Positions 31,621 to 39,196 of a stretch of DNA of 41,533 nt are shown one piece after another (position 1 is the stretch's first letter; each line of letters starts with the position of its first letter). A program made the translations under genes and the position numbers. Origin of the DNA: Flavobacterium psychrophilum (GTDB taxonomy: Bacteria > Bacteroidota > Bacteroidia > Flavobacteriales > Flavobacteriaceae); the NCBI GenBank assembly GCA_945861915.1, contig CAMAWK010000003.1, forward strand, positions 1 through 41,533. Reading direction: 5' to 3'. The notes beneath the pieces are model-generated. The model was given only the letters and a program-made list of their open reading frames with translations. It made no database searches and had not been told where the DNA came from.

Positions 31621-34119
31621 ATGAAAAAAATTATTGTGGCAATTTTAATGCTAAATGTTTCTTTTGTTGTGGCACAAAATGAGCCAGCCGAATCAAAAGA
31701 TAAAAAAGAAACAGAACTCAAAGGACAAGAATTAAAAGATGTTGTAATTGTAGGTTCCAGAAACGCAAAAAGAACAGTTGTAAATTCAGCAGTTCCTATT
31801 GATATTATTGATGTAAAAACAGTTACAACTCAAAGCGGTAAATTGGAAATCAATGAACTTTTACAATATGTTGCTCCTTCATTCAATGCTAATAAACAAT
31901 CTGGTTCCGATGGAGCTGACCATGTTGACCCTGCTTCTTTAAGAGGTTTAGGTCCCGACCAAACACTAGTTTTAATTAACGGAAAACGAAGACATCAATC
32001 GTCATTAATTAATCTTTTTGGAACACGTGGAAGAGGAAATACTGGAACCGATTTGAATGCTATTCCTGCTTCATCTATCAAAAGAATTGAAATATTAAGA
32101 GATGGAGCTGCAGCACAATATGGTTCTGATGCTATAGCGGGAGTAATCAATATAGTACTTAATGATAATGTAAATGAGTTGACAGGAGCGGTTACTTTTG
32201 GTGCTTATAATACAAATGCTCAAGGAGATTTTCCCGATGGAACTGCCAACACAAAAGGGAATTACTTAGACAAAAATGGAAACGGAAACACTACTGGAAA
32301 AAGACCTGCTTTTGATGGACTTTCTACTAAAATCACTGCAAATTACGGTGTGAAATTAACCGACAAAGGAGGTTTTGTGAACTTTACAACCGAATTTTTG
32401 AATAAACAAAAAACCTTACGTCCAGGATTTGATTTTAGAAAAGGATTTGGAGAAGCATCCATTACAAGTTCAAATGTAATGGCAAATTTATCAATTCCTA
32501 TAACCGATAAATTAGATTTTTACGCTTTTGGAGGTCGAAATGACCGAGATACAGATGCTTATGCTTTTACAAGAAATGATGGAGCTAGAGTGGTAGAATC
32601 TATTTATCCTGGTGGATATACACCGAGAATTACTTCGGTAATTGTTGATAATTCTATTGTTGCTGGTTTCAAAACAAAAACTAATAGTGGATGGAAAATT
32701 GATTTAAGTAATGCTTTTGGTAAAAATATTTTTGACTACACCATCAAAGGAACTTTAAATGCATCATTAGAAAGCGATTCTCCAACACAATTTGATGCAG
32801 GAGGACATAGCTTGAGTCAAAATACAACTAATTTAGATTTTTCTAAAAACTTTTCTTCTGTATTAGAAGGAATGAACTTAGCATTTGGAGCAGAATACAG
32901 AAATGAAAATTTTGAAATTTTCGCTGGTGAAATAGGTTCTTATGCAACTTACGATACTGACGGAAATCCAATAACAAACCCGCTAACACAATCAGCCCCG
33001 ATTGATTTATTGTCAGGTGATCCAAGACCAGGAGGCTCACAAGGTTTCCCAGGTTATAGTACTAAAAATTCAGTTGATAAATCACGTTCTAGTTTTGCGG
33101 CATATGTAGATAGCGAGTTTGATATTTCAAAAGCATTTCTCATAAGCGGAGCAATTCGCTTTGAAAATTATAGTGACTTTGGAAGTACTTTAAATGCTAA
33201 AATTGCTTCACGATTAAAACTTACAGAAAATGCTAATTTGAGAGGTTCTTTTAGCTCAGGATTTAGAGCGCCTTCATTAGCTCAAATTTATTACAATACT
33301 AACTTTACTAATTTTAGTAGTGCAGGAGCATCTGAGGTATTATTGTCAGCCAACAACAGCCCAGTAACAAAAGCATTCGGAATTGGAGAATTAAACGAAG
33401 AAAAAGCGTTAAATGGATCTTTAGGTTTGACAATTAAAGAAGGTGGTTTCACTGCTACTATTGATGGATATTGGGTAAAAGTTAAAGACAGAATCGTTTT
33501 AACTGGCTATTTTGATGCCTCAACAAAAGGTTTAGGTGTAGATTCTGCTCAATTTTTTACTAATGGAGTGGATACTGAAACTAAAGGAGTCGATTTTGTT
33601 TTCGGTTGGAACAAAACAATAGGTAATTCTAGATATGGAGCTTCACTAGTTGGAAACTTTAATGAAATGAAAATCTCAAAAGTAAATAATAAAGATTTAG
33701 ACGAACAAACATTTTTTGGAGAAAGAGACAAAGCATTCTTATTAGCCTCTGCTCCTGCTAGTAAATATGGATTGAACTTTAATTATAGTAATAAATGGTT
33801 TAATTCGGGAGTTGCCTTTACAAGATATAGCGAAGTGAAATTATTAGATTACCAAGTTTATGAAGATGATGCAGACTATGGTTCTTTTGAAAATAAAATA
33901 GCAGCGGCTACTGATACCTATACTTCTAAAATTGTAACTGATTTGACTGTGGGTTTTAAACTAAACGATTATATGAAATTGAGTTTAGGAGCCAATAACT
34001 TATTTAATATTTATCCAGATCAACAAGACGACTGGGTTGAAGCTGGTGGATATTGGGATTCAGTTCAAATGGGTTTTAGCGGAGCCTATTATTATGCAAG
34101 ATTGGGTTTTAATTTCTAA
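31621..34119 (+). CDS. TonB-dependent outer-membrane receptor
   Basis: The 832-residue protein has a signal peptide (MKKIIVAILMLNVSFVVAQ). A short linker rich in K and E leads to a plug domain (about 38-185) starting KDVVIVGSRNAKRTVVNSAV, with SLRGLGPDQTLVLINGKRRH and RIEILRDGAAAQYGSDAIAG, the classic plug signatures. The barrel follows to the C-terminus, which ends YYYARLGFNF with a terminal aromatic, the signal for BAM insertion. FSSGFRAPSLAQIYYNTNFT is typical of the barrel. It has no carboxypeptidase-like N-terminal domain and no SusD partner, so it is closer to siderophore or cofactor receptors than to SusC. No substrate genes are adjacent. A strong terminator follows. Confidence 0.94.
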   Translation: MKKIIVAILMLNVSFVVAQNEPAESKDKKETELKGQELKDVVIVGSRNAKRTVVNSAVPIDIIDVKTVTTQSGKLEINELLQYVAPSFNANKQSGSDGADHVDPASLRGLGPDQTLVLINGKRRHQSSLINLFGTRGRGNTGTDLNAIPASSIKRIEILRDGAAAQYGSDAIAGVINIVLNDNVNELTGAVTFGAYNTNAQGDFPDGTANTKGNYLDKNGNGNTTGKRPAFDGLSTKITANYGVKLTDKGGFVNFTTEFLNKQKTLRPGFDFRKGFGEASITSSNVMANLSIPITDKLDFYAFGGRNDRDTDAYAFTRNDGARVVESIYPGGYTPRITSVIVDNSIVAGFKTKTNSGWKIDLSNAFGKNIFDYTIKGTLNASLESDSPTQFDAGGHSLSQNTTNLDFSKNFSSVLEGMNLAFGAEYRNENFEIFAGEIGSYATYDTDGNPITNPLTQSAPIDLLSGDPRPGGSQGFPGYSTKNSVDKSRSSFAAYVDSEFDISKAFLISGAIRFENYSDFGSTLNAKIASRLKLTENANLRGSFSSGFRAPSLAQIYYNTNFTNFSSAGASEVLLSANNSPVTKAFGIGELNEEKALNGSLGLTIKEGGFTATIDGYWVKVKDRIVLTGYFDASTKGLGVDSAQFFTNGVDTETKGVDFVFGWNKTIGNSRYGASLVGNFNEMKISKVNNKDLDEQTFFGERDKAFLLASAPASKYGLNFNYSNKWFNSGVAFTRYSEVKLLDYQVYEDDADYGSFENKIAAATDTYTSKIVTDLTVGFKLNDYMKLSLGANNLFNIYPDQQDDWVEAGGYWDSVQMGFSGAYYYARLGFNF

Positions 34120-34136
34120 TCCAAACATAACCAAAC

Positions 34137-34172
34137 AAAAATACCTGAATGCAAAGGCATTCAGGTATTTTT
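34137..34172. terminator. Bidirectional terminator between receptor and ferredoxin genes
   Basis: AAAAATACCTGAATGC (34137-34152) pairs perfectly over 16 bases with GCATTCAGGTATTTTT (34157-34172). The loop is AAAG. It sits between two convergent genes, with A and T tracts serving both. Confidence 0.88.
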
Positions 34173-34191
34173 ATTTACAGTACAACTAACT

Positions 34192-34542
34192 TTACTCGTT
34201 GTGTAAAAAAGCTTGTCTATTAAGCAAGGTTTCTTCGTCTTCTACATGATTTTCATCAGGAATACAACAATCTACCGGGCAAACCGCTGCACACTGTGGC
34301 TCATCATGAAATCCTTTACATTCCGTACATTTTCCTGGAACAATATAATAAACATCATCTGAAATCGGTGTTTGAGCATCATCCGCATCTACTTCTTCAC
34401 CAGATGGTAAAACAATTTTGCCTCTCACTTTTGTTCCATCTTTGTATCTCCAATCGTCAGCACCTTCATATATTGCAGTATTTGGACACTCTGGTTCACA
34501 GGCTCCACAATTAATGCATTCGTCAGTTATTATAATTGCCAT
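34192..34542 (-). CDS. Dicluster 4Fe-4S ferredoxin with an inserted segment
   Basis: The 116-residue protein carries electrons through two [4Fe-4S] clusters. The first motif is C-x2-C-x2-C-x3-C-P in [19 protein letters not shown] (10-28). The second is C-x2-C-x8-C-x3-C-P in [20 protein letters not shown] (about 74-93), the widened form known from Allochromatium-type ferredoxins. About 45 residues lie between the two motifs, far more than in short clostridial ferredoxins, and include [20 protein letters not shown]. The C-terminus is acidic ([20 protein letters not shown]). It is divergent from the acyl-CoA reductase gene, for which it could supply electrons, although that enzyme family normally uses NADPH. 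Confidence 0.93.
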   Translation of the reverse strand: MAIIITDECINCGACEPECPNTAIYEGADDWRYKDGTKVRGKIVLPSGEEVDADDAQTPISDDVYYIVPGKCTECKGFHDEPQCAAVCPVDCCIPDENHVEDEETLLNRQAFLHNE

Positions 34543-34549
34543 AATTTTA

Positions 34550-34630
34550 AGTTTAAGAGTTTAAAAGTTTAAAAGTTTATAAAACCAATGACTTTTAACT
34601 TTTGGCTAATGCCTAATTTCTAATTCCTTA
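34550..34630. repeat. 7- to 8-base-period repeat between the ferredoxin and acyl-CoA reductase genes
   Basis: The left part is a run of GTTTAAGA and GTTTAAAA units with period 8. The right part has 7-base units TTTAACT, TTTGGCT, AATGCCT, AATTTCT and AATTCCT. The halves are partly complementary. It directly abuts the TATTTTTG box for the plus-strand gene. Confidence 0.6.
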
Positions 34631-34636
34631 TTTTTG
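34629..34636 (+). promoter_or_regulatory. Probable -7 box of the acyl-CoA reductase gene
   Basis: TATTTTTG matches TAnnTTTG and lies 41-48 bases before the start. Its upstream half would fall inside the 7-base-period repeat. Confidence 0.45.
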
Positions 34637-34676
34637 CGCAAAATTACAATCAAAACTCTACATAAACAAATTACTG

Positions 34677-35735
34677 ATGTTACAAAACGACAAAAAAAAA
34701 TGTTTTATTGAATTAGGCAAGTTCCTAAGCCAGTTTTCTGAAAAAGAAATGACAAAAAAAGCATCTGTTTTTGGGAACGAGATGTTCTTTAATTCGTTTG
34801 TTGATTTAATACAACTTTCACAATCTCATAACGGTTGGTATACTGCTGATAATGTGTATTTTTCGATTCAATCTTGGGCAAACGCCTTGACTGAAGAAAA
34901 TTTAAATCAATGGTTGAAACCCTACAATTTAGATGCAAATAAACCAAAAACAGTCGGATTGATTTTAGCTGGAAACATACCATTGGTAGGCTTTCACGAT
35001 TTTTTGTCGGTCTTAATTTCGGGAAATGCTGTTTTGATAAAAACATCTTCAAATGATCAGCATTTATTGCCTTTTTTGGCAAAATACCTCATAGCAGTAG
35101 AACCTGAATTAGCTACTAAAATTACTTTTACAGAAGGTAAATTAGAAAATTTTGATGCCATTATTGCCACAGGAAGCGACAATACAGCCCGTTATTTTGA
35201 GTATTATTTCAAAGACAAACCTAGCATTATCCGAAAGAACAGAAATTCGGTAGCTATTTTGAATGGAAAAGAAACTACAGCACAATTAACTGCTTTAGGC
35301 GAAGATATTTTTCGCTATTTTGGTTTAGGTTGCCGTAATGTATCGAAACTCTTTGTCCCGAAAGACTATGAGTTTACTGCTTTTTTTGAAGCTATTTTCG
35401 AATATCAAGAAGTCATTCATTATGAAAAATACGCCAATAATTACGATTACAACAAAGCTGTTTTTTTAATGAGCAATTTTAAATTATTGGATAATGGCTT
35501 TTTAACTTTGAAAGAAGACATGAGCTATTCTTCTCCTATTTCGAGTGTTTTTTATGAATTTTATGAAAGTTTAGACGATTTAGAATTGAAATTAACAAAC
35601 GAAAAAGAGAAAATTCAATGCGTTGTAAGCAATAATTTGGTAGCAAATAGCATCGAATTTGGACAAACACAAACCCCAACTTTATGGGATTATGCAGATA
35701 ATGTGGACACAATTGAATTTTTGTTAACAACATAA
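34677..35735 (+). CDS. LuxC-like acyl-CoA reductase
   Basis: The family (LuxC, PF05893-type) reduces fatty acyl-CoA or acyl-enzyme to aldehyde with NADPH. The 352-residue protein is shorter than LuxC of luminous bacteria (about 480). It shows an aldehyde-dehydrogenase-like fold: the nucleotide-binding part with VGLILAGNIPLVGFHDFLSV (93-112) and SGNAVLIKTSSNDQHLLPF (115-133), and the catalytic cysteine C219 in YFGLGCRNVSKLFVP. It sits alone with divergent ferredoxin on one side and serC on the other. Aldehyde formation for lipid or wax-like products is a family-based guess; no lux genes are present. Sequence supports the enzyme family but not the substrate. Confidence 0.88.
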   Translation: MLQNDKKKCFIELGKFLSQFSEKEMTKKASVFGNEMFFNSFVDLIQLSQSHNGWYTADNVYFSIQSWANALTEENLNQWLKPYNLDANKPKTVGLILAGNIPLVGFHDFLSVLISGNAVLIKTSSNDQHLLPFLAKYLIAVEPELATKITFTEGKLENFDAIIATGSDNTARYFEYYFKDKPSIIRKNRNSVAILNGKETTAQLTALGEDIFRYFGLGCRNVSKLFVPKDYEFTAFFEAIFEYQEVIHYEKYANNYDYNKAVFLMSNFKLLDNGFLTLKEDMSYSSPISSVFYEFYESLDDLELKLTNEKEKIQCVVSNNLVANSIEFGQTQTPTLWDYADNVDTIEFLLTT

Positions 35736-35828
35736 CAAAAAAATGTAGAATTATTTCAGATTATATAATGCTAATTCGAGTCCTATTCCCGAAATTTGCA
35801 TTTTTAAAATTTGGACATAAACAATACT

Positions 35829-36899
35829 ATGAAAAAACACAACTACAGCGCAGGACCTTGTATTTTGCCACAAGAAGTTTTCGAAAAATCAGCTCAAGCC
35901 ATACTAGACTTCAATAATTCGGGATTATCGATTCTGGAAATATCTCACAGAAGCAAAGATTTTGTGGCAGTGATGGACGAAGCGAGAGCTTTGGCGATTG
36001 AACTTTTAGGATTAGAAGGAAAAGGATACCAAGCTTTATTTTTGGCTGGAGGAGCAAGTTTAGAATTTATTATGGCTCCTTACAATTTGATGAAAGAAGG
36101 TGGAAAAGCTGCTTATTTAGATTCTGGAACTTGGGCTACTGCCGCTATTAAAGAAGCAAAATCTTTTGGAGAAACGGTAATTGTTGCTTCTTCTAAAGAA
36201 TCAAATTATAATCATGTACCAAAAGGATATGCAATACCTTCCGATGCTGATTATTTTCATTGCACAAGTAACAATACCATTTTTGGAACACAAATGAAGG
36301 AATTTCCTGATTTAAATATTCCTATGGTTTGCGATATGAGTTCCGATATTTTTTCAAGAGTAATTGATTTTTCTAAATTCGGAATTATTTATGCTGGCGC
36401 TCAAAAAAATATGGGACCTGCTGGTGCTACTTTAGTTGTTATAAAAGAAGAAATTTTAGGTAAAAGTGGACGAAACATCCCAAGTATGCTTGATTACGAA
36501 AAACATATCAAAGCTGAAAGTATGTACAATACACCGTCTGTTTTTCCAGTTTATGCCTCTTTATTAACGTTGCAATGGTTGAAAAATTTGGGTGGAATTG
36601 CTGCCGTAGAAAAATTAAATAATGCAAAAGCCGCTTTGTTATATAACGAAATAGACAGAAATCCTTTATTCAAAGGGGCTTCGGTAGTTGAAGATCGTTC
36701 GATGATGAATGCTACTTTCTTATTAAACGATGAAGCACACGCTCCTATTTTTGATGCTATGTGGAAAGAAGCTGGAATTTCTGGTTTACCGGGTCATCGT
36801 TCAGTTGGTGGTTACAGAGCCTCAATGTACAACGCCATGCCAATAGAAAGTGTACAAGTTTTAGTAGATGTGATGCAAGCTTTGGAAAAAAGTGTTTAG
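35829..36899 (+). CDS. serC: Phosphoserine aminotransferase
   Basis: SerC converts 3-phosphohydroxypyruvate and glutamate to phosphoserine and 2-oxoglutarate. I choose the ATG at 35829 because KKHNYSAGPCILPQEVFEK is the family start; an ATG 18 bases upstream adds only six residues. This gives 356 residues. PLP features are the phosphate-binding GGASLEF near 74-80, D169 in VCDMSSDIFSR, and the lysine K193 in YAGAQKNMGPAG. RSVGGYRASMYNAM near the C-terminus is also a SerC signature. It is followed by serA across a 140-base gap that holds a 7-base-period repeat. Confidence 0.96.
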   Translation: MKKHNYSAGPCILPQEVFEKSAQAILDFNNSGLSILEISHRSKDFVAVMDEARALAIELLGLEGKGYQALFLAGGASLEFIMAPYNLMKEGGKAAYLDSGTWATAAIKEAKSFGETVIVASSKESNYNHVPKGYAIPSDADYFHCTSNNTIFGTQMKEFPDLNIPMVCDMSSDIFSRVIDFSKFGIIYAGAQKNMGPAGATLVVIKEEILGKSGRNIPSMLDYEKHIKAESMYNTPSVFPVYASLLTLQWLKNLGGIAAVEKLNNAKAALLYNEIDRNPLFKGASVVEDRSMMNATFLLNDEAHAPIFDAMWKEAGISGLPGHRSVGGYRASMYNAMPIESVQVLVDVMQALEKSV

Positions 36900-36909
36900 T
36901 AAGCACGCA

Positions 36910-37024
36910 GGAAGCTGGGAGTTAGAAGTCAGAAGCATATAAGAATAAAATAAATTAAAATGTTGTTTAGAATATTTGAAAGTTAGACTCCAAAAGCTTC
37001 CAACTTCAATCTTCTAACTTCAAA
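36910..37024. repeat. 7-base-period inverted repeat between serC and serA
   Basis: Arm one (36910-36936) has GGAAGCT, GGGAGTT, AGAAGTC and AGAAGCA. Arm two (36995-37024) has CTTCCAA, CTTCAAT, CTTCTAA and CTTCAAA. The arms can pair over most of about 27 bases, with a loop of about 58 bases. This is the clearest inverted example with a purine-rich first arm. Confidence 0.75.
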
Positions 37025-37039
37025 CAAAAAAAAACAACT

Positions 37040-37990
37040 ATGAAAGTATTAGCAAACGATGGGATTTCAAAAAGTGGAATTCTAGCTTTAGAAAAAGGCG
37101 GTTATGAAGTAATAACTACCAAAGTGGCACAAGAACAAGTAGCTAACTTTGTGAACGAAAATAACGTTAGCGTTGTGTTAGTTCGAAGTGCAACGAAAGT
37201 TCGTAAAGATATTATTGACGCTTGCCCAAGACTTAAAATTATTGGTCGTGGTGGAGTTGGAATGGATAATATTGATGTAGAATATGCAAAAAGCAAAGGG
37301 ATTCACGTAATCAATACACCTGCTTCATCATCAGAATCAGTGGCGGAATTGGTTTTTGGACACTTATTTTCAGGGGTTCGTTTCTTGCATAGTTCCAATA
37401 GAAATATGCCTTTAGAAGGAGACTCCAATTTTGATGGTTTGAAAAAAGCATATGCAGAAGGAATAGAATTAAGAGGAAAAACTTTAGGAATTGTTGGTAT
37501 TGGTCGTATAGGTCAAGCGACAGCCAAAATGGCTCTAGGATTAGGAATGAGAGTAATTGCTGCTGATAGTTTTATTCCGAAAGTAGATGTAAAAGTGGAA
37601 TTTTTTGACGGTCAATCAATCACAACAACTATCGTTTCTCAGTCATTAGAATCTTTATTCAAAGAAGCCGATTTTATTACACTTCACGTTCCTGCTCAAG
37701 ACGGATACATTGTTGACGAAGCGGCTTTGGCTATCATGAAAGACGGTGTAGGTATTGTAAACTGTGCTCGTGGTGGAGTTATTGACGAAATAGCATTGAT
37801 TAAGGCGTTGGATGCTGGTAAAGTTTCTTTTGCAGGATTAGATGTTTTTGAAAGCGAACCTAAACCAGAAATTACTATTTTGATGCACCCAAAAATTTCG
37901 CTAACACCTCATATTGGTGCAGCAACGGGCGAAGCACAAGATAGAATTGGAACTGAATTAGCTAGTCAAATTATTAGTATTCTAGGATAA
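37040..37990 (+). CDS. serA: D-3-phosphoglycerate dehydrogenase, short form without ACT domain
   Basis: SerA oxidises 3-phosphoglycerate to 3-phosphohydroxypyruvate, the first step of serine synthesis. The 316-residue protein has only the catalytic and NAD domains. Visible are RSATKVRKDIIDACPRLKII (49-68), GRGGVGMDNIDV, the Rossmann glycine motif GIVGIGRIGQAT (150-161), and the catalytic residues R244 in NCARGGVID, E273 in SEPKPE and H291 in LTPHIGAATGEAQ. Longer SerA proteins carry C-terminal ASB/ACT domains that give serine feedback inhibition; these are absent. It is the second gene after serC and ends at a strong hairpin. Confidence 0.94.
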   Translation: MKVLANDGISKSGILALEKGGYEVITTKVAQEQVANFVNENNVSVVLVRSATKVRKDIIDACPRLKIIGRGGVGMDNIDVEYAKSKGIHVINTPASSSESVAELVFGHLFSGVRFLHSSNRNMPLEGDSNFDGLKKAYAEGIELRGKTLGIVGIGRIGQATAKMALGLGMRVIAADSFIPKVDVKVEFFDGQSITTTIVSQSLESLFKEADFITLHVPAQDGYIVDEAALAIMKDGVGIVNCARGGVIDEIALIKALDAGKVSFAGLDVFESEPKPEITILMHPKISLTPHIGAATGEAQDRIGTELASQIISILG

Positions 37991-38010
37991 TATTTTGGAA
38001 AAATAAACTC

Positions 38011-38038
38011 AAAGGCTGTCTATAAAAAGACAGCCTTT
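38011..38038. terminator. Terminator between serA and the YciO-like gene
   Basis: AAAGGCTGTCT (38011-38021) pairs perfectly over 11 bases with AGACAGCCTTT (38028-38038) around a 6-base loop. It lies between convergent genes and has a T-rich tail on the plus strand. Confidence 0.85.
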
Positions 38039-38053
38039 GTTGTTTTAAAAGAT

Positions 38054-38674
38054 TTACAAAACATCCAAACTTCCTTTTCCCTCTCTCACAACAATAGGTT
38101 CGTGTCCTGATAAATCGATGATTGTCGAACCCATGTTATCGCCATAACCGCCATCAATCACTAAATCAACTAAGTTTTGCCATTTCTCAAAAATAAGTTC
38201 GGGATCGGTGGTGTATTCTATCACTTCATCTTCGTCATGAATAGAGGTCGAAACGATTGGATTTCCTAATTGCCGAACAATTTCTAAAGCAATAGAGTTA
38301 TCTGGAATACGAATTCCAACTGTTGTTTTCTTCTTAAATTCTTTTGGTAAATTAGTATTTCCAGGTAAAATAAAAGTGTACGGACCTGGCAAAGATCGTT
38401 TTAAGAGTTTAAAAGTAGCTGTGTCTATTTGTTTCACATAATCCGACAAATGACTCAAATCGTGACAAACAAAGGAGAAATTTGCTTTTTCTAACTTCAC
38501 ACCTTTTATTTTTGCAATTCGTTCCAAAGCTTTAGAATTGGTAATATCACAACCCAAACCATAAACAGTGTCGGTTGGATAAATGATTAAACCGCCATTT
38601 TTTAAAACATCGACCACTTTTTTGATAGCTGCCTCGCTGGGTTTGTCTTCGTAGATTTTTATGAATTGGGACAT
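38054..38674 (-). CDS. Sua5/YciO/YrdC family protein, YciO-like
   Basis: The family binds RNA and nucleotides; YrdC/TsaC and Sua5 make threonylcarbamoyl-AMP for t6A37 of tRNA. The 206-residue length equals E. coli YciO. The core YPTDTVYGLGCDITNSKALE (32-51) and LPGPYTFILPG are present. The TsaC signature KxRP(x)nNPL is not: the matching segment reads IAKIKGVKLEKANFSFVCHD. The STSIHDEDEV and LVIDGGYGDNMGSTIIDLSG parts also resemble YciO. So threonylcarbamoyl-AMP synthase activity is doubtful unless no other TsaC exists in the genome. It is the last gene of the pcrA-lipoprotein unit (17-base gap). Confidence 0.85.
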   Translation of the reverse strand: MSQFIKIYEDKPSEAAIKKVVDVLKNGGLIIYPTDTVYGLGCDITNSKALERIAKIKGVKLEKANFSFVCHDLSHLSDYVKQIDTATFKLLKRSLPGPYTFILPGNTNLPKEFKKKTTVGIRIPDNSIALEIVRQLGNPIVSTSIHDEDEVIEYTTDPELIFEKWQNLVDLVIDGGYGDNMGSTIIDLSGHEPIVVREGKGSLDVL

Positions 38675-38691
38675 TTTTATAAAGAATAGAA

Positions 38692-39186
38692 TTAAAAATA
38701 TTTTATATTACGTTTGAGCTCCCATTTACCATTTTTTAAAACTAAATGTTTTTCTAACTTAAAATATTCAAACTTTGAACCATCAATAAATTCGTAATTC
38801 TCCCGAATTGTTACTTCTTTATAATTTTTAACTACTCCATCAATTGATAAATAAAGGACTTTATTTTCTTTTGTGTTTTTAAATTTATCAAACTCAGATT
38901 CGTCAATAATCCGCTTATTTGATATACCTTTTATTACATCTAAAAAAGGTTTTTGTAATAAATCAGGGGAATAAATATTACTAATTTCTTCTTCGGACAT
39001 ATTACCACATTCATAAATTAGAGGTTTAAATACAATAATATCAAAATTGTCTGTTGGGAATTTTATACTTTGCGCATAAACCAAATTCAGTTCGTCTAAA
39101 TTTTCTAACTTTAATGTTGGATTTGAAAATTTATTACAACTTGAAAAAACCAATAATATGATTATTAAAATTTTAATATTTTTCAT
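38692..39186 (-). CDS. Putative lipoprotein of unknown function
   Basis: From ATG 39186 the protein has 164 residues and the lipoprotein signal MKNIKILIIILLVFSSC. The lipobox cysteine is residue 17, followed by NKFSNPTLK. An upstream ATG at 39204 would overlap the pcrA 3' end by 8 bases and push charged residues before the signal, so I reject it. The mature part is acidic and basic in alternation, with likely helices (NIYSPDLLQKPFLDVIKGIS) and strands toward the end (VVKNYKEVTIRENYEF, LVLKNGKWELKRNIKYF). It has no family I recognise. It starts 10 bases after pcrA, an odd place for an exported protein. Confidence 0.75.
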   Translation of the reverse strand: MKNIKILIIILLVFSSCNKFSNPTLKLENLDELNLVYAQSIKFPTDNFDIIVFKPLIYECGNMSEEEISNIYSPDLLQKPFLDVIKGISNKRIIDESEFDKFKNTKENKVLYLSIDGVVKNYKEVTIRENYEFIDGSKFEYFKLEKHLVLKNGKWELKRNIKYF

Positions 39187-39196
39187 ATATCTTTTA

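Noticed and set aside
36900..37039. Possible CRISPR-like repeat structure
   Set aside because: There is no 23-40 base direct repeat with unique spacers, and no cas gene is present. The period is 7 bases.
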